Assembly: GCA_900549685.1 (NCBI GenBank)
Contig: UROX01000136.1
Location: forward strand, 1-7,076
Length of the DNA: 7,076 nt
From: an uncultured Alistipes sp.
GTDB taxonomy: Bacteria > Bacteroidota > Bacteroidia > Bacteroidales > Rikenellaceae
Direction: 5' to 3'
Part shown: positions 1 through 6,796 of the stretch, piece by piece
Position numbering within the stretch: position 1 is the first letter of the stretch
Layout of the letters: the number at the start of each line of letters is the position of its first letter
Notes under the pieces: model-generated
The model's input: only the letters and a program-made list of their open reading frames with translations
Database searches by the model: none
Told to the model about the DNA's origin: nothing
Program-made: the position numbers and the translations under genes

Positions 1-71
1 GGCAGAGCGTCGTGTAGGGCAAGAGTGTTCAGAGCCGTGTAGATCTCGGTGGTCGCCGGATCATTAAAAAA
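1..71. other. Illumina TruSeq adapter read-through (artefact)
   Basis: This stretch matches the reverse complement of the TruSeq universal (i5-side) adapter. Bases 4-28 correspond to the part ending in AAGAGTGT, with one mismatch at 20. Bases 29-36 (TCAGAGCC) sit exactly where the 8-base i5 index belongs; their reverse complement GGCTCTGA is, from memory, TruSeq HT index D504. Bases 37-65 match the flow-cell segment GTGTAGATCTCGGTGG onward, with one mismatch at 59. A run of six A follows, as is common after adapter read-through. No genomic origin should be assumed before about base 72, and the junction just after it may also be chimeric. Any reading frame starting here, such as one from base 49, is spurious. 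Confidence 0.95.
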
Positions 72-98
72 GGGCAGTTACCAATCCAAAGGCTCGCA

Positions 99-283
99 AG
101 GCCGGTCAGAAGGGACTGTACCTGCGCCTTTGCCTTTTTATTGTCTGTCTCGCCGGGAATTGCGCAGGACGAACCGATGTCCGATTCCTTCACTCGTCAT
201 CTTCCCGACAGTATGTTACGGTCTTTCTCCCGCTTTACCGGCTCTTCCGCTCCGGCGGAAACCTCGCCCGCCGCCTCCGGACG
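99..283 (+). repeat. Diverged intergenic repeat, copy A
   Basis: This segment is colinear with the reverse complement of 5551-5720 over five blocks. The best block, 220-256, matches the complement of 5579-5615 at 29 of 37 positions without gaps. The others are AGGCCGG (99-105), GTAYCTGCG (118-126), a 30-base block ending in GACGAACCG (149-178) and CCTCCGGACG (274-283). Gaps between blocks differ by only 1-8 bases between copies. Conceptual translations share short peptides (RREL..TNR and RFT.SSAPA), but in copy A these fall in different frames. A decayed coding element is therefore possible, but no intact gene is supported. It lies near the contig end, where repeats often break assemblies. 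I do not recognise the family. Confidence 0.68.
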
Positions 284-686
284 GCTCTGTCGTCGCGGCC
301 GTGCGGTACAAGTGCCAAGACGGTCGTACACTTCTTTTTTATTCCTGCGATCAGGGCGTCGTTTCCGGGGTGCAGGTATGTTCCGCCCTTGCCACGGTAC
401 TCTTTTTATCGGATCGTTTTGCACGGTGTCCCGGTTCTCTCTGCCGTATACCACACCTGTGGTCTCAGGTGGCAAGAGGAAACGAGATGCCGTGCTTTCT
501 TGTTTCCGAAGGATTGTCTTTCGCTTCGGTGGATCGTACTATCATTCGGGGAACGGTGCGGCGCTCATCGGTTTTTGTGAGGGCGGTCGTGCGGGCAATC
601 CCATGCCGCAGCTTTCCCCTTGTATGAATATTTTGCCCTCGGACCGATACGACGGTATCGCAAGAGGATATATACAGTTTAAAGAT

Positions 687-716
687 CGGTCTTCGGACCG
701 GTGACACGCGTATTTT
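687..716 (+). terminator. UUCG-tetraloop hairpin, possible terminator
   Basis: CGGTC-TTCG-GACCG forms a perfect 5-bp stem closed by the very stable UUCG tetraloop at 687-700. A T-rich run (TATTTTT) begins only about 11 bases later. That spacing is long for an intrinsic terminator, and no gene is seen upstream on the plus strand, so the role is uncertain. Confidence 0.3.
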
Positions 717-930
717 TAGATATCTTGTTTTCGAACGGCCGTTTCGGCGACCCGGACCGGACATCTTTGGCCAGCGGTGAAGGTTTTGGAGCACCATGAC
801 CATTGCCTGCGAACCGATGCGAATCCAACGGACATTCCTTCGGTTTGATACACCGCCGATGTCGCAGGAGCCGGCGAGCGATTCGGAAGCGGTTTCCCTC
901 AGCCATTTGCGGGAAGCCCCGGCCTTTGAG

Positions 931-950
931 AGAAACGGCCGTTCTTTTTT
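931..950 (+). terminator. Possible intrinsic terminator facing the AI-2E gene
   Basis: The palindrome AACGGCCGTT (934-943) is followed on the plus strand by C and then six T (945-950). It is preceded by an A/G-rich segment that can extend the stem if one A is bulged. It lies about 50 bases beyond the 3' end of the minus-strand AI-2E gene. Read from the minus strand it gives A-run, hairpin, TTTCTC, so it could act weakly in either direction. The stem is short and no plus-strand gene is known upstream. Confidence 0.35.
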
Positions 951-997
951 CTGATTCTTTCACCCTGCGATAGAACGGAACGACTCGGAACATCGTG

Positions 998-2080
998 TTA
1001 CCGGATTTCTACCCGCTCTGCGGGTCCGTTCCTTCCTGCTGTCCGGTTCGCAGGAGCTGCTTTCTCCGGTCTGTCGTCCAGATATTCCCTTTTGAAAATC
1101 GACACGCACAGTACGAACATCGACAGCAGCAGCGGTCCGAAGATGATCCCCATGAAACCGAAGAGCGACAGCCCAATCACCACGCCGAAGATCGTGATGA
1201 GCGGATGGATGTCCGCCATTTTCTTCTGCAACATGAAGCGGATGAGGTTGTCCGACTGCGTGATGAGCACCCCCGAGTAGACGAACAGCCCGATTGCGTG
1301 TCCCCATTGTCCGTTCAGCGCCAGGTAGGCTGCCAGCGGGAACCAGACGATTGCCGTACCCACGATCGGGATGATCGTGGCCAGACAGGTGAGCACACCG
1401 AAAAGCAGGGCGTCGGGCACGCCGAAGATCATATAGCCTACCCATGCGATGAACCCCTGAATGAGCGCGAGCAGCGGGATGCCGATTGCGTTCTAGCGGA
1501 CGATCATCTTGACCTCGTGCAACACGTCTCTCGTGTTGCGGCGGCTGAACGGCAGGATGTCCGAAAAATAAGCTTCCATCTTGGTTCCCCCGATCAACAT
1601 GAAATACAGCACGACGACCAGCACGAGCAGGTTGAGCGCAAAACTGCCGATCCACTTCATAAGTACCTGCCCGAGTTTGGGCAGATAGGAGAACAGGGGC
1701 ATCAGGTTGTCGCTGTCGAACAGATTGAACCCCGTCTTGCGTTCGACGAGGGCGCTCACGTGGCGGATAGGTTCCACGATGGCCTGCGGATCGAGGTTCA
1801 GGTGCTGCAACTTGTTCACGGTCATCCACACGATGAGCGAGATCGGTACGAGAAAACACAGAATGGATTCGGTCAGCACGAGCAGGGCGGCCGGTCCGCG
1901 TTTCATTTTCTTCCTTTCGGTCAGGAACCGCATCTGTTTGCGGACCAGAATATAGATGGTGAATGCTCCCAGTATGCCGCTGAGAAAGGGAATGATTTCG
2001 ACGAATATGGTAACGCCCAACCCCAGGACGATGGCGATCAGGGAATACCTCCAGTATTGTGCTTTGAGACTCATAATCAT
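998..2080 (-). pseudogene. AI-2E family (PerM/YdiK-like) transporter broken by an in-frame TAG
   Basis: This is a polytopic inner-membrane protein of the AI-2E transporter family (PF01594). Members have been linked to export of the AI-2 signal and, in others, to Na+/H+ antiport, so the substrate cannot be told here. With the ATG at 2080 (or 2074) the frame spans 360 (or 358) residues, normal for the family. Hydrophobic segments lie near residues 13-47 and 64-86, and another follows WIGSFALNLL. The conserved C-terminal half carries NAIGIPLLALIQG (197-209) and the family motif IIPIVGT (236-242). Codon 196, at 1493-1495, is TAG in the same frame as both halves. The residues around it (MIVR-stop-NAIGIP) fit a single TCG (Ser) to TAG change. 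No other lesion is visible. A frame extending upstream to 2215 exists, but its extra residues are not membrane-like and would include the promoter box. The alternatives are a true pseudogene, a sequencing error, or two separate half-proteins; the second half has no good start near the stop (first ATG at 1432). Confidence 0.9.
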
Positions 2081-2106
2081 CCGGTTTGATACAGGGTCCC
2101 GATCTG

Positions 2107-2114
2107 CAAATTTA
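2107..2114 (-). promoter_or_regulatory. -7 promoter box for the AI-2E gene
   Basis: On the minus strand this reads TAAATTTG, an exact match to the Bacteroidota -7 consensus TAnnTTTG. It would place the transcript start near 2100, about 20 bases before the ATG at 2080. I see no good TTTG -33 box about 20 bases upstream, which lowers confidence. It argues against the longer start at 2215. Confidence 0.5.
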
Positions 2115-2386
2115 TCGCCAAACCTGTCGTCCGGATCGATTTTTCCCTTTGCCGGCCCGTATCCGGCGGCCCGCTCCGTCGTTCGGGGGAGAGGAGCGGT
2201 CGCTTCGCACGACATACCGGCGTTGCCGGACGCGATTTTCGAATCCGGACCGCCCGAAGCCTCCCGTAAAGTGAGCCGGAATCGCAGAACGTCGCTCGGG
2301 CGGAAGGCGGCCGGGATGCGAAGGAATATGTTTCTGTTGTTATGATCCGAAACATTTCGCCTCGGTTTGTTTTATTTTTATCATTT

Positions 2387-2418
2387 ATTGTCCGGTTCTG
2401 TTTTTTGTTTCATATTTG
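2387..2418 (+). promoter_or_regulatory. Candidate promoter for the symporter gene
   Basis: CATATTTG (2411-2418) matches the Bacteroidota -7 consensus TAnnTTTG at all fixed positions except the first base. ATTG (2387-2390) is three of four for the -33 TTTG box, with a 20-base spacer. The site sits in the AT-rich part of the divergent region and predicts a 5' leader of about 65 bases. It is consensus-based only. Confidence 0.4.
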
Positions 2419-2490
2419 TATTATCGACCGTATTTTTACGGAATACATTTCGAATGGGTCTTCGGAACAGCCCGGAGGCAGAACTCGGAC

Positions 2491-3762
2491 ATGAAAAAAC
2501 TACCGCTTTATATTACCATTCTGCTCGGCATGGCCGCGGGCGTCGGACTGGGGTTCGCCGCCGTGGCGGCAGGGTGGGAGAGTTTCGTCACGGACTGGAT
2601 CAAGCCGTGGGGCACCGTATTCATCCGTCTGCTGAGGCTCGTGGCCGTTCCGCTGGTCATCGTGTCGCTCATCGGCGGCATCTCCAATCTGAGCGACATC
2701 CGCCGCCTGTCGCGCATAGGCGTCAAGACGCTGGGCATATATCTGACCACGACGGTGCTGGCCATTCTCATCGGACTGGCCACGGTATGCACGATCCGGC
2801 CCGGCTACGTGTTTCCGCGGGAGAAGGCCGAAGAATTCCGTCTCCGATACGAACAGGCCGTCTCCGAAAAGACGCAGGCCGCGCAGATCATAGACGAAAA
2901 CGGACCGCTGCAATTTCTCGTGGATGCGGTACCCGAAAACGTCGTGCGCTCGGCTGGCGACAATTCGGCCATGTTGCAGATCATCCTGCTTTCCATCGTT
3001 TTCGGCACGGCGATGGTGGCCGTGGGGCGTGAGAAAGCGGCTCCGCTGAAAGCTGTCGTCGAGTCGATGAACGCCGTCATTCTCAAGATCATCGGATATG
3101 TGATGAAACTGGCCCCGCTGGGCGTCATGGCATTGATGGCCGACCTGGTCGCCGGTTTCGCCGGCGATGCGGACCTGCTGCTGGCGCTGGGCACTTACGC
3201 CCTTACGGTCGTCGCAGGTCTGTGCGTTATTCTGCTGGCGGGCTATCCCCTGATCGTCCGTTTTATGACTCGCGTCAAGTTGGGCGATTACCTGCGGGCC
3301 GTGCTGCCCGTACAGATGCTCGCCTTCACTTCGTGTTCGAGCGCAGCCTGTCTGCCGCTCAACATCGAGCGGATGCGTGCGCTGGGCCTGCCGCATAACG
3401 TCGTCTCGTTCGTGCTGCCCACGGGCATCACCATCAACATGAACGGTACGAGCTGTTACCACGCCATAGCCACCGTATTCGTCGCACAGGTCATGGGCAT
3501 CGAACTGAGCCTCGCGCAGATGCTCTCGATCGTCCTGCTGACGACCGTATCGTCGATCGGCACGCCCGGAATCCCGAGCGGAGGCATGGCCATCCTGACG
3601 CTGGTGCTGGTGTCGGTCGGCATTCCGGCCGAAGGCATCGCCATGATTATCGCCATGGACCGTCCGCTCGACATGCTCATCACTGCCGTCAATGTCTCGG
3701 GCGACGCGATGGCCGCCTGTGTCGTCAGCCGGGGCGAAACAGACGAACCGATCACAGCCTAA
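2491..3762 (+). CDS. DAACS-family amino acid/dicarboxylate:cation symporter with atypical binding site
   Basis: This 423-residue inner-membrane protein belongs to the DAACS family (PF00375; GltPh/GltP/DctA/SstT fold), which couples solute uptake to Na+ or H+. The visible motifs are, in order: YLTTT in TM3; the HP1 re-entrant loop TSCSSAACLP (280-289); NMNGT in TM7 (316-320); the HP2 tip GTPGIPSGG (357-365); and TM8 DMLITAVNVSGD (394-405). Against GltPh, D390, D394, T398, N401 and D405 are kept. The Arg at 397 that binds the acidic side chain is Ile, and the Na+-site Asp of NMDGT (D312 in GltPh) is Asn (N318). The substrate is therefore probably not glutamate or aspartate bound in the usual way; neutral transporters of the family also lack this Arg. 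The ATG at 2491 is preceded by GGAGG at 2474-2478 and gives a normal N-terminus; an in-frame ATG at 2416 adds 25 atypical residues. The L,D-transpeptidase gene follows after 11 bp. Confidence 0.96.
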   Translation: MKKLPLYITILLGMAAGVGLGFAAVAAGWESFVTDWIKPWGTVFIRLLRLVAVPLVIVSLIGGISNLSDIRRLSRIGVKTLGIYLTTTVLAILIGLATVCTIRPGYVFPREKAEEFRLRYEQAVSEKTQAAQIIDENGPLQFLVDAVPENVVRSAGDNSAMLQIILLSIVFGTAMVAVGREKAAPLKAVVESMNAVILKIIGYVMKLAPLGVMALMADLVAGFAGDADLLLALGTYALTVVAGLCVILLAGYPLIVRFMTRVKLGDYLRAVLPVQMLAFTSCSSAACLPLNIERMRALGLPHNVVSFVLPTGITINMNGTSCYHAIATVFVAQVMGIELSLAQMLSIVLLTTVSSIGTPGIPSGGMAILTLVLVSVGIPAEGIAMIIAMDRPLDMLITAVNVSGDAMAACVVSRGETDEPITA

Positions 3763-3773
3763 TCTTTCTGCCT

Positions 3774-5243
3774 ATGGACCGTTTCTCATTTCCCTATAAA
3801 ACGATCGTTCGAATCCTCGCCGTACTGTTCGTCGTCGTCGGGGGCATCTCGTTGTCGCGGCATACGTTCGTTGCTCCCTGCGTGGTCTATGTCCGGACCG
3901 ACAGCCTGTCCGGACTTTCCCGTGCTTCGGTCGCCCGGAGTCTGCGTCTGGCGACTGAAGCGCAGCAGGACAGTATCTCGTCGAAAATCCGTTCGCTGGC
4001 CCGGCATTGCGTCATACCCGAGGAACAGCTCGCACGGGAATGGCCCGCAGGACGCATGGAGAGCCGGCTGCGCATCGATGCGTCGCCCCGTCCGGTTCAG
4101 CAGGTCATGCGACGGCTCCGGCGGTTCGGCGGACGGACGGACGATCTGCGGGTCGATTTCGTTGCGGCCGGAGACGACACGACGCTCCGCTTCATGGTGA
4201 GGGATAACGACGACCGGCTGCTTTTTCTCGGGACGTCCGGCCCGCAAGCACTGCGCACGGCCGACACCCCTCTCGCAACCGTTCTCTGTACCGCAGCCGA
4301 TCCGGTGGCCGTGATGCTGGAGCACTACGAGTGTTGCAGCGGAGACGATTACATGGAAAAAATCAACCGCCTCCGATTGTACGAGGCGGCGCGGAGACAA
4401 CAAGGTTCCCTGTACGGTTTCGCCCGGCGGGAAAGCGCTTCCGGCAACAGACGGACTGCCGCTGCGATGGGCATCGTCTGCGAAAGTTACGGGAGGCTCA
4501 CCGGAGATACATCCGCCTTGCACGATGCGGCACGCTGTTACGCCCTTTCGTCGCTGGCCCGGCATTCGGCAACGGTCGGCCGACTGGCCGATTCGTGCGC
4601 GAAGATCGACCACGGAGCGTTCATCGGCCGTTTCTGCAACGACAGCGTTTCGCTGCCGGACAGTTGCCGGCAACTGATACTCGTCTACAACGACCGGCCC
4701 GAGCGGGTATCCTGTGTCTTCCGCCGTTACGAGAAGACGGCCGGCCGGTGGGTGGAGGCTGTCCCGCCCGTTCGCGCCAACGTGGGACGGAACGGCATCG
4801 CTCCGTACCGGGAAAAACGCGAGGGCGACGGCCGCACGCCTTCGGGGGCCTATCCCATGGGGTTCGCTTTCGGATACGTGCACGATATCGTGACGGCGTG
4901 GCCTTTCGTCACCGTGACGAAAAACCATTTCTGGATCAGCGATCCGGAAGATGCCGACTACAACCGCATGACGACCGAGCGTCCTGCGACCGACGATTTC
5001 GAATACCTGCGACGCGACGACGACGCCTACAAATACGCGGCGGTGGTGGAATACAACATGCGCCCGGTGGAGAAGTATAGGGGGAGCGCCATCTTCTTCC
5101 ACATCGAAAGCGGTTTCGACAGGGGGAGCGCGGGATGTATCACCGTCACCGAACCCGAAACCGTCGAAGTGCTCCGCTGGCTCGCGCCCGGCAAAGCCCC
5201 CTACATGCTCATCGGTACGCTCCCGGACTGTTTCGCCGAATAA
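3774..5243 (+). CDS. Membrane-anchored YkuD-type L,D-transpeptidase-like protein
   Basis: This 489-residue protein has one N-terminal hydrophobic segment (about residues 11-27) acting as a signal anchor, which places the rest in the periplasm. The C-terminal part, from about 300, resembles the YkuD L,D-transpeptidase fold (PF03734, COG3786 type). It has EGDGRTPSG (350-358), WISDPEDADYNR (about 387-398) and the catalytic motif HIESG...GSAGC with His443 and nucleophile Cys455. Family members make 3-3 peptidoglycan cross-links or attach proteins to peptidoglycan; the exact reaction here is unknown. The roughly 270-residue region between anchor and catalytic domain is not recognised. It appears alpha-helical around 190-290 and carries many of the protein's 13 cysteines. 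The start lies 11 bp after the symporter stop with no clear ribosome-binding site, so co-transcription and perhaps translational coupling are likely. The long open frame on the opposite strand is a shadow. Confidence 0.92.
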   Translation: MDRFSFPYKTIVRILAVLFVVVGGISLSRHTFVAPCVVYVRTDSLSGLSRASVARSLRLATEAQQDSISSKIRSLARHCVIPEEQLAREWPAGRMESRLRIDASPRPVQQVMRRLRRFGGRTDDLRVDFVAAGDDTTLRFMVRDNDDRLLFLGTSGPQALRTADTPLATVLCTAADPVAVMLEHYECCSGDDYMEKINRLRLYEAARRQQGSLYGFARRESASGNRRTAAAMGIVCESYGRLTGDTSALHDAARCYALSSLARHSATVGRLADSCAKIDHGAFIGRFCNDSVSLPDSCRQLILVYNDRPERVSCVFRRYEKTAGRWVEAVPPVRANVGRNGIAPYREKREGDGRTPSGAYPMGFAFGYVHDIVTAWPFVTVTKNHFWISDPEDADYNRMTTERPATDDFEYLRRDDDAYKYAAVVEYNMRPVEKYRGSAIFFHIESGFDRGSAGCITVTEPETVEVLRWLAPGKAPYMLIGTLPDCFAE

Positions 5244-5550
5244 TGCGGAAATTCCCGTTCCGGAAGTCCCTGCGACCGTTCGCTTTGACGGCAATGCCCC
5301 GGAACCGCGATGCCGGCCCCGGCTTCTGTCGCCCGGGGGAAGACACGATCCGCATATCCGGGTCGTTCCCGCCCCGAGCAGGATTTTAGACCTGACGATA
5401 TCGTACAGTCGAGCGAGAAGATAGGGCCACCGGCGGCGGAGCGGGCCGGTCGGACACGATACGCTGTCAGCAGCCCCGATCGTGCAGCAAACGCGCGACC
5501 GCCGCAGTATCTGTCGTGCGACGTCCGCAGAACGGACAATACGGCTGTGT
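5244..5550. other. Convergent intergenic segment with GC hairpins
   Basis: No gene is supported here. Just after the L,D-transpeptidase stop, CGGAA/TTCCG (5246-5250, 5258-5262) can form a 5-bp hairpin. Further on, CCCCGG/CCGGGG (5317-5322, 5333-5338) forms a 6-bp hairpin with a 10-base loop, competing with GCCG/CGGC (5312-5315, 5320-5323). None is followed by a T-run, so the terminator of the upstream gene cannot be placed firmly. The segment runs into copy B of the repeat. Confidence 0.5.
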
Positions 5551-5720
5551 CGTCCGGAGGCAACGCGGCAGACTCACTGCCGGAGCGGAGGAATCGGTGA
5601 AACGGAAGGGAGACCGAACCCATTTGCCGGGACGGGCGAGGAGACGATAACGGTTCGTCTGAGTAAGTTCTCTCCGAGGTATGGAGAACAAAACGCAGAT
5701 ACGCCCCGCCAAGCCGGCCT
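5551..5720 (-). repeat. Diverged intergenic repeat, copy B
   Basis: This is the inverted partner of 99-283. Matching blocks, given on the plus strand, are 5714-5720, 5694-5702, 5649-5678, 5579-5615 (29 of 37 identical) and 5551-5560, in the same order and with nearly equal spacing as in copy A. Here one minus-strand frame (5467-5757) runs through the whole copy and reads RRELTQTNR and RFTDSSAPA, echoing RRELRRTNR and RFTGSSAPA in copy A. It lies between two convergent genes. The blocks are too diverged for a recent duplication, so it probably belongs to a wider dispersed family in this genome. No terminal repeats, target-site duplication or transposase were seen. Confidence 0.68.
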
Positions 5721-5726
5721 GGCGGG
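5705..5726 (-). terminator. Near-palindromic hairpin downstream of the lipoprotein gene
   Basis: CCCGCCA and TGGCGGG form a 7-bp stem around a GC-rich centre that can extend the pairing except for one A-C mismatch. It starts about 54 bases beyond the minus-strand lipoprotein stop. On that strand a TTTT run comes only about 10 bases after the stem, so termination is possible but not typical. It overlaps the outer edge of repeat copy B and could instead be a repeat end. Confidence 0.35.
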
Positions 5727-5779
5727 TCTGATTGTCCTTGCGTCCGAACGGCTTCACGGCCTGGAGCCGCAGCCGGCGG

Positions 5780-6769
5780 CTACCGTATCCGTATGCTCAG
5801 GTTCCGGACCATCAGCCCCGCGTCGAACGTGCCGGGCACTTCCCATCCGAAATTCATGCCGGTCAGTTCCAGATCTTCGAGCTGCGTATCGACGAACAGT
5901 CCCTTCTCGCGCATGGCCTCCACGGCACGCCGGATGAGCGGCAGTACGTCGAGCCGGGCGCTGTGCCACTCGAAATCGTGAAAAGAGACATCGCCCCATA
6001 CGGTCCGCGGAGGAATTGAGTAGATGTATGTCGAAGTGCCTATGTCCCAATGCACGCTCTCCTGTCCGCTCATCTGCGGATAGCGGTAGTCGAACGACGG
6101 GATGCCGACCCAGAGCGAAAGCCCGTAGTCGGGCGACCGGCTATCGACGTTGCGCATATAGAAATAAAAAGGCGATTGGGCTGTATGCAGCGCGGGATCG
6201 TAATCCGCCTCGGCCATCCGGTTCTCGCAGCGGACGATCCGCAGGTCCATCGAAAAATCGAGTCCCCGGATCCGGCCTATATTGGGTCTCCGGACGAAAT
6301 CCTGCTGAACGAGCAGATGTGGCCAGGGTTCTCCGCCGGCACGCGGCGTTTCGTACTCGGCGGAGGTGGTGATGTCGAGCAGCAGCGTTCCGTCGTTTTT
6401 GCGGGCGATCCGTTTTCCTTCGTTGGCATATACGGTCCACCCTCCGTCTTCCCGACGGGCGACGGTTCCCGCCAGATCGTACCGGCTGGCCCACTGGGCC
6501 ATCTGCCATACGGGATCGACTTTCCGGCGGCCGAAACGGACCGTATCCGTGTTCGTCTTTTCGAATCCTCCGTCGCGCTGTACGATCTCGGGCCATAGGG
6601 GCGACACGGCCATTCCCCGGGCGAAAGAAGGATCGCCCAACACCTCGCCTCTCGCGGCCGGCCGGTTGCCCGACATCGTTTCTTCACCGGTGTGCCGTAC
6701 GCCGCATCCGGCCAGCACGACGACCGACGCCAATGTAACTGCTTTTACGATTCCGCCCTTTCTTTTCAT
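5780..6769 (-). CDS. Putative lipoprotein of unknown function
   Basis: This 329-residue protein has a clear lipoprotein signal: basic MKRK, hydrophobic stretch, then lipobox LAGC with Cys22 as the lipidation site. The residues after Cys22 (GVRHTGEE) lack the acidic run at +2 to +5 typical of Bacteroidota surface export, so a periplasm-facing position seems more likely; this is inference. The mature part is rich in Trp, Tyr, Phe and Asp and has alternating hydrophobic strands, for example LDFSMDLRIV, SPFYFYMRN, YGLSLWVGIP and a C-terminal GWEVPGTFDAGL...NLSIR. This would suit a beta-sandwich or jelly-roll such as a carbohydrate-binding or lectin-like domain, but I do not recognise the family or any catalytic residues. 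There are no SusC/SusD partners in view. It lies downstream of ung in the same direction with a 131-bp gap, so it may have its own promoter. It ends in TAG. Confidence 0.85.
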   Translation of the reverse strand: MKRKGGIVKAVTLASVVVLAGCGVRHTGEETMSGNRPAARGEVLGDPSFARGMAVSPLWPEIVQRDGGFEKTNTDTVRFGRRKVDPVWQMAQWASRYDLAGTVARREDGGWTVYANEGKRIARKNDGTLLLDITTSAEYETPRAGGEPWPHLLVQQDFVRRPNIGRIRGLDFSMDLRIVRCENRMAEADYDPALHTAQSPFYFYMRNVDSRSPDYGLSLWVGIPSFDYRYPQMSGQESVHWDIGTSTYIYSIPPRTVWGDVSFHDFEWHSARLDVLPLIRRAVEAMREKGLFVDTQLEDLELTGMNFGWEVPGTFDAGLMVRNLSIRIR

Positions 6770-6796
6770 CGTCCGTATTCTGTTTCATTATTACCA

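Larger units (their letters stand above)
284..997. other. Gene-poor region, no convincing gene
   Basis: Both strands were read. The open frames here (for example 465-803 minus and 679-993 minus) are rich in Arg, Ser and Pro, show no recognisable domain and overlap one another, so I treat them as chance. What can be seen is a 6-bp hairpin at 454-471 (CACCTG/CAGGTG, six-base loop), a UUCG-tetraloop hairpin at 687-700, and the palindrome AACGGCCGTT twice (734-743 and 934-943). The second palindrome is followed by a T-run. The base composition is more AT-rich than in the flanking genes. The stretch may be long intergenic DNA, decayed sequence, or host an unrecognised small RNA. Confidence 0.55.
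2081..2490. other. Divergent intergenic region, no gene seen
   Basis: This 410-bp gap separates the minus-strand AI-2E gene from the plus-strand symporter. The middle (about 2130-2330) is GC-rich, with a GCCGG/CCGGC inverted pair at 2151-2155 and 2163-2167. Open frames in it resemble no family. From about 2345 to 2450 the base composition turns strongly AT-rich, as expected for a promoter in a GC-rich genome. Candidate promoter boxes for each direction are listed separately. Confidence 0.6.

Noticed and set aside
49..704. Overlapping plus-strand frames at the left end (49-627, 141-704)
   Set aside because: The first begins inside adapter sequence. Both overlap each other, and the peptides shared with repeat copy B fall in different frames, so no intact gene is supported.
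841..852. 12-base exact repeat CGGTTTGATACA, also at 2082-2093
   Set aside because: About one such 12-mer match is expected by chance in 7 kb, and flanking bases do not align.
733..944. 13-base inverted repeats (733-745 and 932-944) as ends of a small mobile element
   Set aside because: The match is mostly the self-palindrome AACGGCCGTT, does not extend either way, and no target duplication or transposase is present.
1493..1495. TAG recoded as an amino acid (pyrrolysine or code change)
   Set aside because: TAG ends the lipoprotein and ung genes at natural positions, no pyrrolysine genes are seen, and a Ser to TAG point change explains it more simply.
995..2089. 364-residue open frame on the plus strand
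   Set aside because: It is antisense to the AI-2E gene and has highly polar, repetitive composition. The minus strand carries the recognisable membrane protein despite its TAG.
2500..3462. 320-residue open frame on the minus strand
   Set aside because: It is a shadow of the symporter, low in hydrophobic residues and rich in Gln, Asp and His, with no family signal.
3786..5294. 502-residue open frame on the minus strand
   Set aside because: It is antisense to the L,D-transpeptidase gene, which has a full catalytic motif and signal anchor. The antisense product is His/Arg/Pro-rich with no domain; high GC creates such frames.
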